From an uncultured Sutterella sp. (GTDB taxonomy: Bacteria; Pseudomonadota; Gammaproteobacteria; Burkholderiales; Burkholderiaceae_F), in NCBI GenBank assembly GCA_905213905.1, contig CAJMKD010000011.1, forward strand, positions 17,024 to 81,023: a stretch of DNA of 64,000 bases, given 5' to 3'. Numbering within the stretch: position 1 is the first letter of the stretch; each line of letters starts with the position of its first letter. The notes beneath the pieces were generated by a model that was not told where the DNA came from, searched no databases, and saw only the letters and a list, made by a program, of their open reading frames with translations. This document shows, piece after piece, positions 1 to 7,260 of the stretch. The translations under genes were made by a program, and so were the position numbers.

Positions 1-1724
1 TCCATTTTGTCGCGATTCTCCTCGATGATTTTGCGCGCGCATGCGTACTGCTCATCAATGATGCGGCGGATTTCCGCATCAACAGCCTGCATCGTATGTT
101 CGGAAACATGCGTGGTCTTCGTCACGGAACGGCCCAGGAAGACCTCCCCTTCGTTCTCGGCATAGACCATGGGACCCATGCGTTCGCTCATGCCGTAGCG
201 CGTGACCATGTCGCGAGCAAGCTGCGTGGCACGCTCAAAGTCGTTTGACGCCCCGGTCGTCATCTGATGCATAAAGATCTCTTCGGCAATGCGGCCGCCA
301 AAAAGAATTGCGATGCGGGTGAGGATGTACTGCTTGTTGTAGCAGTAGTGATCCATCTCAGGGAGCTGCATCGTCAGGCCGAGCGCCCGGCCGCGGGGCA
401 CAATCGTGACCTTGTGCACCGGATCGCTCTGAGGCATCAGCCAGGCAACAACAGCATGCCCAGACTCGTGATAGGCCGTATTTCGGCGCTCGTCCTCGGT
501 CATCACCATGCCGCGGCGCTCGCTGCCCATCATGATCTTGTCCTTCGCGTTTTCGAAGTCGATCATCATCACGACGCGTCCATTGCGACGCGCGGCAAAT
601 AGCGCTGCTTCGTTCACGAGGTTGGCGAGATCGGCGCCGGAGAACCCCGGCGTGCCGCGGGCAATCACGGATGCGTCTATATCAGGCCCCACCGGAATCT
701 TACGCATGTGAACGGCAAGAATTTGCTCGCGCCCTCGAATATCCGGCAGCGGCACAACAACCTGACGGTCGAAGCGGCCCGGACGCAGAAGCGCCGGGTC
801 GAGCACGTCGGGACGGTTGGTCGCAGCGATGACGATCACATTCGCACCCGTGTCGAAGCCGTCCATTTCAACGAGCATCTGATTGAGCGTCTGCTCGCGT
901 TCGTCATTGCCGCCGCCCAAGCCGGCGCCGCGTTGACGACCAACAGCATCGATTTCATCAATGAAGATGATGCAAGGCGCATTCTTCTTGGCGGTTTCGA
1001 ACATATCGCGCACGCGGGCGGCACCCACGCCGACGAACATTTCCACGAAGTCGGAGCCCGAAATCGTGAAGAACGGCACCCCCGCCTCACCGGCAATTGC
1101 CTTGGCGAGAAGCGTCTTGCCGGTACCGGGAGACCCGACGAGAAGCACGCCGCGGGGAATGCGGCCGCCGAGGCGCTGGTATTTGGAAGGATCGCGCAGA
1201 AAGTCTACGATTTCCTGAACATCCTCTTTCGCCTCATCGCAGCCGGCCACATCTTTGAAGCGGACCTTGTTTTCCTCTTCGGAAAGCATGCGCGCCTTTG
1301 ACTTGCCGAAGCTGAAGGCGCCCCCGCCGCCGGCGCCGCCTTGCATGCGGCGCATAAAGAAAATCCATACGCCGATGAGCAGAAGCATCGGGAACCAGGA
1401 AACGAAGAGCGTCGTCAAGAAGGACGGCTCTTCTTCGGCCTTGCCGTATACCTGAACGCCCGCCTTTCGAAGATCGTCGACCATCCAAATGTCGCCGGGG
1501 GAGGTAATGACATATTCCGAACCGCTCTGCGGCGTCACGGTAATGCGGCGGCCCTGAATGTCCACGCGCTTGATCTTGCCTTCCTTGGCATCATCCATGA
1601 ACTGGGTGTAGCTCGTCGTATCGGCGGTCTGCTCGGCCACCGTATCAAACTGACGGAAGACGGTAAAGAGAACGACCGCGACGAGAATCCATACGGCAAT
1701 GCGGGCGAATGACTTGTTGTCCAC
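1..1724 (-). CDS. ftsH: ATP-dependent zinc metalloprotease FtsH (3' end beyond window)
   Basis: Membrane-anchored AAA+ protease that extracts and degrades membrane and short-lived cytosolic proteins. I translated 574 codons from a GTG at 1724-1722, preceded by GGAG nine bases upstream. The N-terminus (VDNKSFARIAVWILVAVVLF) is the first membrane segment; a second precedes the glycine-rich MRRMQGGAGGGG stretch. Then come Walker A (GSPGTGKT), Walker B (IIFIDEID), the second region of homology (ATNRPDVLDPALLRPGRFDR) and the zinc site HESGH. The reading frame is still open at base 1, so roughly the last 60-70 residues are missing. It follows rlmE on the same strand, the classical rlmE-ftsH pair, but with a 300-base gap that may carry its own promoter. 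Confidence 0.97.
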   Translation of the reverse strand, partial: MDNKSFARIAVWILVAVVLFTVFRQFDTVAEQTADTTSYTQFMDDAKEGKIKRVDIQGRRITVTPQSGSEYVITSPGDIWMVDDLRKAGVQVYGKAEEEPSFLTTLFVSWFPMLLLIGVWIFFMRRMQGGAGGGGAFSFGKSKARMLSEEENKVRFKDVAGCDEAKEDVQEIVDFLRDPSKYQRLGGRIPRGVLLVGSPGTGKTLLAKAIAGEAGVPFFTISGSDFVEMFVGVGAARVRDMFETAKKNAPCIIFIDEIDAVGRQRGAGLGGGNDEREQTLNQMLVEMDGFDTGANVIVIAATNRPDVLDPALLRPGRFDRQVVVPLPDIRGREQILAVHMRKIPVGPDIDASVIARGTPGFSGADLANLVNEAALFAARRNGRVVMMIDFENAKDKIMMGSERRGMVMTEDERRNTAYHESGHAVVAWLMPQSDPVHKVTIVPRGRALGLTMQLPEMDHYCYNKQYILTRIAILFGGRIAEEIFMHQMTTGASNDFERATQLARDMVTRYGMSERMGPMVYAENEGEVFLGRSVTKTTHVSEHTMQAVDAEIRRIIDEQYACARKIIEENRDKM

Positions 1725-2024
1725 GTTTGGGCTCCGTGCCCGAGAGCGGCGCAACGCCAAAAGCGCACCGTCAACGGGCATCACTATTCTGGGATAGAGA
1801 CCGTCCAAGAAGACGGCCTGCAGCCGCGGACGCCGCCGAGCCTTCTTCTTTGGAGATGCAGGCCGTGCCGCGGATGCGAAATGGTCTCATTGTAGCGGCA
1901 CTGCCGTCCTTTCAGCCGTGCCGCCCGAAAGGAAATGCCGGATCATTCCATTCTTTTCGTTTGAAAATATGTCCGTCCGGCTCATGCACGCCGTCCAAGA
2001 ACGGCGGCTTCCTTCCTATTTCCT
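1725..2024 (-). promoter_or_regulatory. rlmE-ftsH intergenic region with possible ftsH promoter
   Basis: No gene is visible here. On the minus strand a good -10 (TACAAT, 1889-1894) has a weak CTGAAA about 16 bases upstream, which could give ftsH its own start. Two small hairpins share the 11-mer CCGTCCAAGAA (1801-1811 and 1991-2001 on the plus strand). No heat-shock promoter could be assigned with confidence. Confidence 0.35.
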
Positions 2025-2678
2025 TTATTTAGCGTCCTTCAGTCCGCGTGAGACCAGATAAACTTCGGCGCTCGTATCTCGACTCGCCGCCGGCTTCTTT
2101 GCTGCAACCTTCTTGAAGACTCGCTTTAAGGACTCGACGTACTGTGAGTAGCCCGATCCCTGAAAGGCTTTAGTCACAAAGACTCCCGAAGGCTTCAAAT
2201 GCTCCAGGCAGAATTCAAGCGCCAGCTCATTCAGAAGCAGCGAGCGCGCCGCATCTGCGGCGGCAATCCCCGAAAGATTCGGCGCCATGTCAGAAAGCAC
2301 CACGTCGACCTTGTCACCGTTTAGAATCTCGGCAAGCTTGTCGGCGATGGACTGTTCTCGGAAGTCGCCCTGCAGAAACGTCACGCCGTCAATCGGATCC
2401 ATAGGCAGGATGTCCATGGCGATGATGCGTCCGCGAACCGTTCCGTTCTTGTCGGCGAGTTTCTCATGCACGACCTGTGTCCAGCTGCCCGGCGCAGCTC
2501 CCAGGTCGACGACAGTCAGGCCTGGCTTCAGGAGATGCTCCTTCTCGTCAAGCTCAATGAGCTTGTAGACCGACCGGGCCCGGTAGCCTTCCGCCCTGGA
2601 GCGCTTCACGAACGGATCATTGATGTGCCGTTCGATCCAGGCGCGGTTCGAACGCAGTTTTTTGGTAGATACGGGCAT
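2025..2678 (-). CDS. rlmE: 23S rRNA (uridine-2'-O-)-methyltransferase RlmE (RrmJ/FtsJ)
   Basis: Methylates the 2'-O of U2552 (E. coli numbering) in the 23S A-loop late in 50S assembly. The 217-residue product matches the family length. The SAM motif is VDLGAAPGSW (57-66), and the catalytic K-D-K-E tetrad is seen at K39 (RSVYK), D130 (VLSDMAPN), K170 (VTKAFQGSG) and E205 (EVYLVSRG). The frame is open further upstream, but the ATG at 2678 has a strong GGAGGGG just before it and gives the normal RrmJ N-terminus. It is divergent from yhbY with about 100 bases between and lies upstream of ftsH. Confidence 0.96.
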   Translation of the reverse strand: MPVSTKKLRSNRAWIERHINDPFVKRSRAEGYRARSVYKLIELDEKEHLLKPGLTVVDLGAAPGSWTQVVHEKLADKNGTVRGRIIAMDILPMDPIDGVTFLQGDFREQSIADKLAEILNGDKVDVVLSDMAPNLSGIAAADAARSLLLNELALEFCLEHLKPSGVFVTKAFQGSGYSQYVESLKRVFKKVAAKKPAASRDTSAEVYLVSRGLKDAK

Positions 2679-2775
2679 CAGCCCCTCCAATTTTTTATCT
2701 CTCTTTGCGCTTGGCCGCCGCTGCTTCCGACGGACGCAGATCGCGGACACGCACAGGGAAACTTTTCAGAATTTT

Positions 2776-3270
2776 ATGAGCGAAATCATTCTTACGCGCG
2801 ATGTTCGCCTGTCGCTGCGCGCACAGGCCCATCACCTCGACCCCGTCGTGCTTCTGGGCGCCAACGGGTTGACCGAAGCGGTCATGAAAGAAATTGACCG
2901 CGAACTGAAGGCACACGAACTCATTAAGGTGCGCGTGCCCACCGACGACCGGGAAGAGCGCGAAGCAATCTACTCGCAGGTTGCCGACACGCTCGGCGCA
3001 GCCCGCGTTCAGATGATCGGCAAACTGCTTATCTTCTGGCGTCCCGCGGAAGACGAAACCGAAGAGGAGGCTTCCGCACGCATCATCGCAGCGGCGGCCG
3101 CTGCGGCGCGTCCCGAGAAAGCAGCCGCGAAGACGCCTGCGCCCTCGGCAAAAAAGAAAGTTGCTTCGAAAAAGCCCGGCGAAAAGAAGCAGCGCAAAAC
3201 GGAAGCGCCGCGGCGCGCTCGCCCGAAGCGCACCCGCAAAACCAAGAAAGCCATGCTTGCCGGTAAGTAA
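2776..3270 (+). CDS. yhbY: YhbY/CRM-domain RNA-binding protein with basic tail
   Basis: CRM-domain protein associated with pre-50S ribosomal particles in E. coli. Residues 1-95 form the domain, including the GANGLTEAVMKEID helix and a GKLLIFWRP strand. Unlike the ~97-residue E. coli protein, this one carries an Ala-rich linker and a strongly basic Lys/Arg/Pro tail (residues ~110-164), a common betaproteobacterial extension likely to add RNA affinity. The ATG at 2776 was chosen because the family begins here (MSEIILT); the longer open frame upstream overlaps the rlmE start. Divergence from rlmE is conserved in many proteobacteria. A strong terminator follows. Confidence 0.93.
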   Translation: MSEIILTRDVRLSLRAQAHHLDPVVLLGANGLTEAVMKEIDRELKAHELIKVRVPTDDREEREAIYSQVADTLGAARVQMIGKLLIFWRPAEDETEEEASARIIAAAAAAARPEKAAAKTPAPSAKKKVASKKPGEKKQRKTEAPRRARPKRTRKTKKAMLAGK

Positions 3271-3295
3271 ACCCGAGCTTGCCTGATCACAAAAG

Positions 3296-3334
3296 CGCAG
3301 TCCGCTCCGCATTCGGAACGGGCTGCGTTTTTTT
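3296..3334 (+). terminator. Rho-independent terminator after yhbY
   Basis: GCAGTCCG...CGGGCTGC with an inner TCCG/CGGA pairing and a CATT loop, followed by seven T residues. It lies between the convergent yhbY and greA genes. Confidence 0.85.
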
Positions 3335-3393
3335 CTGTTTCAGCTGGGCCCGCTTAGAGCAGGCTAGCCGACCTCTTGAAGCAGTGGCGCGCT

Positions 3394-3873
3394 TTACTTG
3401 TATTCGACGGATTCAATTTCGAACGACACCAGGCCCTTCGGCGCCTGATACTGAACGGAGTCGCCTTCGTACTTGCCGATCAGCGCGCGCGCGATCGGAG
3501 AGGACACAGAGATGAGATTCTTCTTGATATCGGCCTCATCATCGCCGACGATCTGATACGTGACCGTTGTATCGTCTTCTTCGTCGTAAAGCGTGACGGT
3601 GGCGCCGAAAACAATTCTCTCACCGGCATTGAGCGTCTTCGGATCAATGATCTGAAGCGCAGGAATCTTGCCTTCGAGCTCAGCGATGCGGCCTTCAATG
3701 TGGCTTTGCTCTTCGCGGGCGGCATCGTACTCGGCGTTTTCCGAAAGGTCGCCTTTTTCGCGAGCTTCCGCAATTGCGGCCACAACGGCTGGCCGGGCCG
3801 TCTTCTTGAGGTAGTCAAGCTCCGCCTTGAGCTTTTCAGCGCCTGCGGCGGTAATAGGGATTCGATTCAGCAT
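3394..3873 (-). CDS. greA: transcription elongation factor GreA
   Basis: Rescues backtracked RNA polymerase by stimulating its intrinsic transcript cleavage. 159 residues, the usual size. The N-terminal coiled coil contains the tip acidic pair in GDLSENAEYDAAREEQ, and the C-terminal FKBP-like domain ends with VSFEIESVEY. The start at 3873 (MLNRIPIT) matches the family; the frame continues upstream to a TTG but those residues are not GreA-like. No strong ribosome binding site is visible before the ATG. In many betaproteobacteria greA lies close to the carAB/yhbY/rlmE region, as here. Confidence 0.96.
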   Translation of the reverse strand: MLNRIPITAAGAEKLKAELDYLKKTARPAVVAAIAEAREKGDLSENAEYDAAREEQSHIEGRIAELEGKIPALQIIDPKTLNAGERIVFGATVTLYDEEDDTTVTYQIVGDDEADIKKNLISVSSPIARALIGKYEGDSVQYQAPKGLVSFEIESVEYK

Positions 3874-4098
3874 GTCGAACTGCAAACGTAGAAAAAGCCA
3901 CGTCGGAGCAACAAAATGCTCGAACGCGGCTGGCAAAAAAGAAGGCGGACGACGCGAGCAAACCGTGCCGTCCGAAAATATTTAGGCTTGCATTAGTTTA
4001 GCAAAGTGCAGGGCTTTCGGGCGCGGGATCCGCCGGCAGACGCGGGGCTGACGCGGCACAGCGCTGCGGCATTCTGCCGCCGACGGACCGACATCCGA

Positions 4099-4692
4099 TC
4101 AATCTTCATAATTCTGCGGGTCAAGCCGCCGCTCAACAAGCTCAATCATGATGTGTATGCACTTGATGTGAAGCTCCTGCACGCGATCTGCGTAACGCCC
4201 GCCCGGCGTCACGATGGCCACATCCGCCAGGGCGGCAAGCGGCGATCCGATCTTCCCCGTCATGCCGACCACCTTCATGCCGAGCGCCTTGGCGCTGCGG
4301 ACAGCGGCAAGCACGTTTTTGCTTGTTCCGGAGGTCGATATGGCAAGAAGCACGTCCCCGGGATGACCGTGCGCTTCAACATAACGCGAAAAAACAAATT
4401 CGTAGCCGTAGTCGTTGGCGACGCAGGCAATATGAGACGCATCGGCGATGGCAGTAGCCGCATAGGCGCGCCGATCCTTACGGTATCGGCCCGTCATTTC
4501 CTCGGCAAAGTGCATGGCGTCGCAGAGGCTGCCGCCATTGCCGCATGAATAGATGCGGCCGCCCGAGGCAATCGACGACGCCATCAGATCAGCGGCCCGA
4601 TCTACGGCTTCAAGACCAGCTTCGTCTTGCAGAAAATTCTCAAGCGCCGAGTGCGCTTCAAGAAGCGCTGCGCGGACATGTTCCTTGCTCAT
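4099..4692 (-). CDS. gmhA: sedoheptulose-7-phosphate isomerase (phosphoheptose isomerase)
   Basis: First step of ADP-heptose synthesis for the LPS inner core. 197 residues, one SIS domain. CGNGGS at 50-55 is the phosphate loop; the metal and catalytic residues of E. coli GmhA (H61, E65, Q172, H180) are present at the same numbers. The E. coli-type CGNGGSHCDAMHF reads SLCDAMHF here (His to Leu), a small difference. DiaA is a related family, but the TGRYRKDR and GGRYADRVQELHIK segments favour GmhA. It is the last gene of the leftward run after recR. Confidence 0.9.
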   Translation of the reverse strand: MSKEHVRAALLEAHSALENFLQDEAGLEAVDRAADLMASSIASGGRIYSCGNGGSLCDAMHFAEEMTGRYRKDRRAYAATAIADASHIACVANDYGYEFVFSRYVEAHGHPGDVLLAISTSGTSKNVLAAVRSAKALGMKVVGMTGKIGSPLAALADVAIVTPGGRYADRVQELHIKCIHIMIELVERRLDPQNYED

Positions 4693-4785
4693 GGGCTGTG
4701 TATTCCGGTGATGTTGCTCGATGATTCTAACTTTAGCGAAACGCCTGAGCCTTCGCCGAGCCTTGATTCGGCTTCGGCAGGCTCG

Positions 4786-5406
4786 TCAGGCGTCACGCCG
4801 CGCATAAACGGCGCCAGCAATTGTCGAAAGATCTGTGTATTCGATTTCCAGACCGCTCGGCAGCCCCCGAGCAAGACGCGTGATGCGCAGCTGCGGCCAG
4901 CGTTTTTTCACAGCCGCAATTAAGTAATAGGCTGTTGCATCCCCCTCAGGGGTATAGGAAGTCGCGACAACTACCTCTCGAAGAATACCGCTGCTCATGT
5001 CTTCAGCAATGCGGTCGATGAGAGCATTGAGTCCGATTTCCTCCGGACCAACTCCCTCAATCGGGTTAAGTCGTCCCGAAAGCACAAAATAAAGGCCAGG
5101 CCAGGAAAGCGAAGCATCGAGCGCAAGTTCGTCGGCAACGCTTTCGACAACGCATAGAAGCGATTTGTCTCGCGTTTCATCCGAGCAGACAGGACAAAGC
5201 TCTGACTCGCAAAAAATGCGGCAGCGCCGGCAGCGCCGAACTTTTTCGCGAACACCTGCCAGCGAACGCTCCAGCCGTTCGAGCCGCTTCGGATCCTGAA
5301 GAAGAAAAAAAGCTGCGCGCTGCGCACTTCTCGGACCGAACCCCGGCAGCGACGCCAAAGCGTCGACAAGGCCGTCAAGCGACGGAGATAGTCTGATTGA
5401 AGCCAT
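4786..5406 (-). CDS. recR: recombination mediator protein RecR
   Basis: Acts with RecO (and RecF) to load RecA onto gapped DNA. 206 residues: helix-hairpin-helix (LPGFGPRSAQRAAFFLL, ~20-36), C4 zinc finger with C59, C62, C71 and C74, Toprim domain (CVVESVADELAL...) and the C-terminal Walker-like TDLSTIAGAVYAR segment. It normally follows dnaX-ybaB directly; here a modD-like gene lies between ybaB and recR, 20 bases upstream of recR, so the two are probably co-transcribed. Confidence 0.96.
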   Translation of the reverse strand: MASIRLSPSLDGLVDALASLPGFGPRSAQRAAFFLLQDPKRLERLERSLAGVREKVRRCRRCRIFCESELCPVCSDETRDKSLLCVVESVADELALDASLSWPGLYFVLSGRLNPIEGVGPEEIGLNALIDRIAEDMSSGILREVVVATSYTPEGDATAYYLIAAVKKRWPQLRITRLARGLPSGLEIEYTDLSTIAGAVYARRDA

Positions 5407-5426
5407 CGTACGCTCCTGTATGATGT

Positions 5427-6296
5427 TCAGCGCTTCGTCTGCGCCTCAAAGCGCATCTTGACATCGAAAGGTGCGCCGAAATAAGGCCACGACGTCACCA
5501 GAACATCCGCGCCAGCCTGCGCATATGCTCCGGCATTGGAAGCATTGATGCCGCCTGCCGCATTGATGACAATCCTCGGATTGCGCCGCCGTGCAGCATC
5601 GCAGAACGCAGCGAGCGCATCAACTGTAAATCGCTCGCACTGAATGATGTCGACGCCCAGCTCGACGAAGCGAAGCGCCTGCGCCGGCGTATCGGCCTCA
5701 ACCGCTGTCTTGCGCTCAGGATTTTCTGCCGCAAGCCGCTTGATCGAACGTGCTGCATCGGCGCAGAAAACGCGATGCTGATCAAAAACCAGAATCGAGT
5801 CTGAAAGCCCGAAGCGATGCACAATGCCGCCGCCGGCTTTTGCGCCCGCATAAGCGATCGGCTTGGTTCCGGGAAAGTGCTTGCGCGTCAGCGCCACGTG
5901 CGCATTCGGAGAAACGGCTCGCGCCGCATCCAGCATGGTCCGAGTTCGAAGCGCGATGCCTGAAGCGTACTCCATGACGCATTGCGCCGTTTTGTAAGCG
6001 GCATGAAGTGAGTAAGCGCTTGCACTCGCCCGAAGAATAGGCTCGCCCGCAGCCAGGCGCTCTCCGTCACGCGCAAAGATCTCGACGTCGGCGCCGGCGA
6101 GCTCAAAAAGGCGCTTGGCGAGCAAAACCCCTGCCACAATGCCCTCGTGCTTGAATTGCGCAGTAACCGTCCCGACAGCTTCGCCTATGCCGAGACCGTC
6201 CGTCGTCAGATCAGCCTGCGGGCAGTCGTCTTCAAGAAGCTTCAGAAGATAAGCATCCAGGCGCCGGGATGCTTCGCACTTAATCGGCTCTCCCAT
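5427..6296 (-). CDS. modD: ModD-type (NadC-like) phosphoribosyltransferase-family protein
   Basis: 289 residues with the quinolinate phosphoribosyltransferase fold. It departs from true NadC: LTRKHFPGTKPIAY replaces TRKTTPGLR, the segment AGGGIVHRFGLSDSILVF is followed by DQHRVF rather than ENH, and the end is ADVLVTSWPYFGAPFDVKMR, which is the ModD pattern. ModD is named from molybdenum transport operons and its biochemical role is not settled. A separate modABC-modE locus lies at 52.5-56 kb, which supports the name. The start has an excellent AAGGAGG eight bases upstream. It sits between a terminator after ybaB and recR, so it probably has its own promoter. NadC remains the alternative. Confidence 0.75.
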   Translation of the reverse strand: MGEPIKCEASRRLDAYLLKLLEDDCPQADLTTDGLGIGEAVGTVTAQFKHEGIVAGVLLAKRLFELAGADVEIFARDGERLAAGEPILRASASAYSLHAAYKTAQCVMEYASGIALRTRTMLDAARAVSPNAHVALTRKHFPGTKPIAYAGAKAGGGIVHRFGLSDSILVFDQHRVFCADAARSIKRLAAENPERKTAVEADTPAQALRFVELGVDIIQCERFTVDALAAFCDAARRRNPRIVINAAGGINASNAGAYAQAGADVLVTSWPYFGAPFDVKMRFEAQTKR

Positions 6297-6336
6297 AAGC
6301 CAGCCTCCTTAATTCTTCGCCAAATGCGGCAAGACA

Positions 6337-6387
6337 AACGAAAAACGCCCCCGGCCGACTTCACAACGGAAGAGACCCGGGAGCGTT
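6337..6387 (-). terminator. Rho-independent terminator after ybaB
   Basis: On the minus strand, AACGCTCCCGG pairs with CCGGGGGCGTT (one T.G pair) around a loop of ~22 bases, followed by TTT and a T-rich tail. It separates dnaX-ybaB from modD-recR. Confidence 0.7.
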
Positions 6388-6421
6388 CAAACAAAAAAGC
6401 CTGCGTCCGTGAGAGCCTGTC

Positions 6422-6754
6422 TCAGAACGGCAACTTCATACCCGGAGGCAGCGGCACCGCCTGACGCATCTTCGCCTCGCTTTCCTGAGCGATCGTCTTG
6501 ACGCAGTTGTTGACGGCGAGCGTCACCAAATCCTCGAGCATTTCGATGTCTTCGGGCTCCACTACTGAAGCATCGATCGAAACGCGCTGGCATTCGTGCT
6601 TGCCGTTCATCACGACCTTCACGGCGCCGTTGGCGGCTTCACCGGTAAATTCCGTTTTAGCGATTTCTTCCTGAACCTTCTGAAGCTTCGCCTGCATCTT
6701 CTGCGCCTGAGCCATCAGTCCGCCCATGCCGCCCATACCACCCATGCCTCGCAT
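6422..6754 (-). CDS. ybaB: YbaB/EbfC nucleoid-associated protein
   Basis: Small DNA-binding dimer, 110 residues. The Met/Gly-rich start (MRGMGGMGGMGG) is typical of the betaproteobacterial form; the rest is the YbaB helix-sheet-helix core with the VKVVMNGKHECQRVSID strands. It follows dnaX by 23 bases and is presumably translated from the dnaX mRNA. It ends at a clear terminator rather than running on into recR. Confidence 0.95.
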   Translation of the reverse strand: MRGMGGMGGMGGLMAQAQKMQAKLQKVQEEIAKTEFTGEAANGAVKVVMNGKHECQRVSIDASVVEPEDIEMLEDLVTLAVNNCVKTIAQESEAKMRQAVPLPPGMKLPF

Positions 6755-6777
6755 AGCTGTTCTTTCCTTTTAAGGGG

Positions 6778-7260
6778 TTATGAATTCGCTGGTCCGCCTT
6801 CGGCCTCCAGAGGACGAATCGAATCTTCGTCAATAGTGCCGCCAAACACGCGCAAAACCTCTTTCACGAGCGGATCATTTTTGAAGCGCTCCACGAGTTC
6901 TGCATGCGCCTTGGCCTTTTCCACCCGCTTCGCGTCGGCTACGGTCGAGCCAGCATCGAGTGACCCTACTTCGAATTCAACGCGGAAGGGGCGTCCGAAA
7001 TAATCGGAAAGCTTGTGCGCCAGTAGACGTCGGTTGGACTCCGTGGCTAATGCCGCAACATTGAGGCGCAATTGTACGCGGTTTTCCTCGAGCTTCAGTA
7101 CCTGCGACTGCATTGCCAGCATTCGCACAGGCCCAGCCAGATGAGCTCCTTCAATAATGTTCCGCCAGTTGAGCGGTTCGCTGCACGCGTGCTCGACGAT
7201 TTTCGGCGCGGGTGCTTCGAACGCGGGAGCTGCCTCAACCGGCGGCGGGTTCTCCCCGTG
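6778..7260 (-). CDS. dnaX: DnaX C-terminal part (tau domain V) in a shifted frame
   Basis: This frame continues DnaX after the stop at 7235-7237. It reads a Pro/Ala linker (PPPVEAAPAFEAPAPK), then a tau C-terminal domain: EPLNWRNIIEGAHLAGPVRM, AMQSQVLKLEENRVQLRLNV, and a conserved end NDPLVKEVLRVFGGTIDEDS. That domain binds polymerase alpha and DnaB in E. coli. No good start codon with a ribosome binding site is present at its beginning, so it is expected to be made as a fusion with the upstream frame. Joining needs a +1 (or -2) shift in roughly 7237-7262, where a GGGG run (7254-7257, CCCC on the plus strand) lies. Full-length tau would be about 577 residues. Confidence 0.8.
   Translation of the reverse strand, partial: HGENPPPVEAAPAFEAPAPKIVEHACSEPLNWRNIIEGAHLAGPVRMLAMQSQVLKLEENRVQLRLNVAALATESNRRLLAHKLSDYFGRPFRVEFEVGSLDAGSTVADAKRVEKAKAHAELVERFKNDPLVKEVLRVFGGTIDEDSIRPLEAEGGPANS

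Noticed and set aside
5427..6296. Naming the 5.4-6.3 kb gene nadC
   Set aside because: The motifs follow ModD (TRKHFPGTK, DQHRVF, VTSWPYFGAP) rather than NadC (TRKTTPGLR, ENH); NadC is kept only as the alternative.
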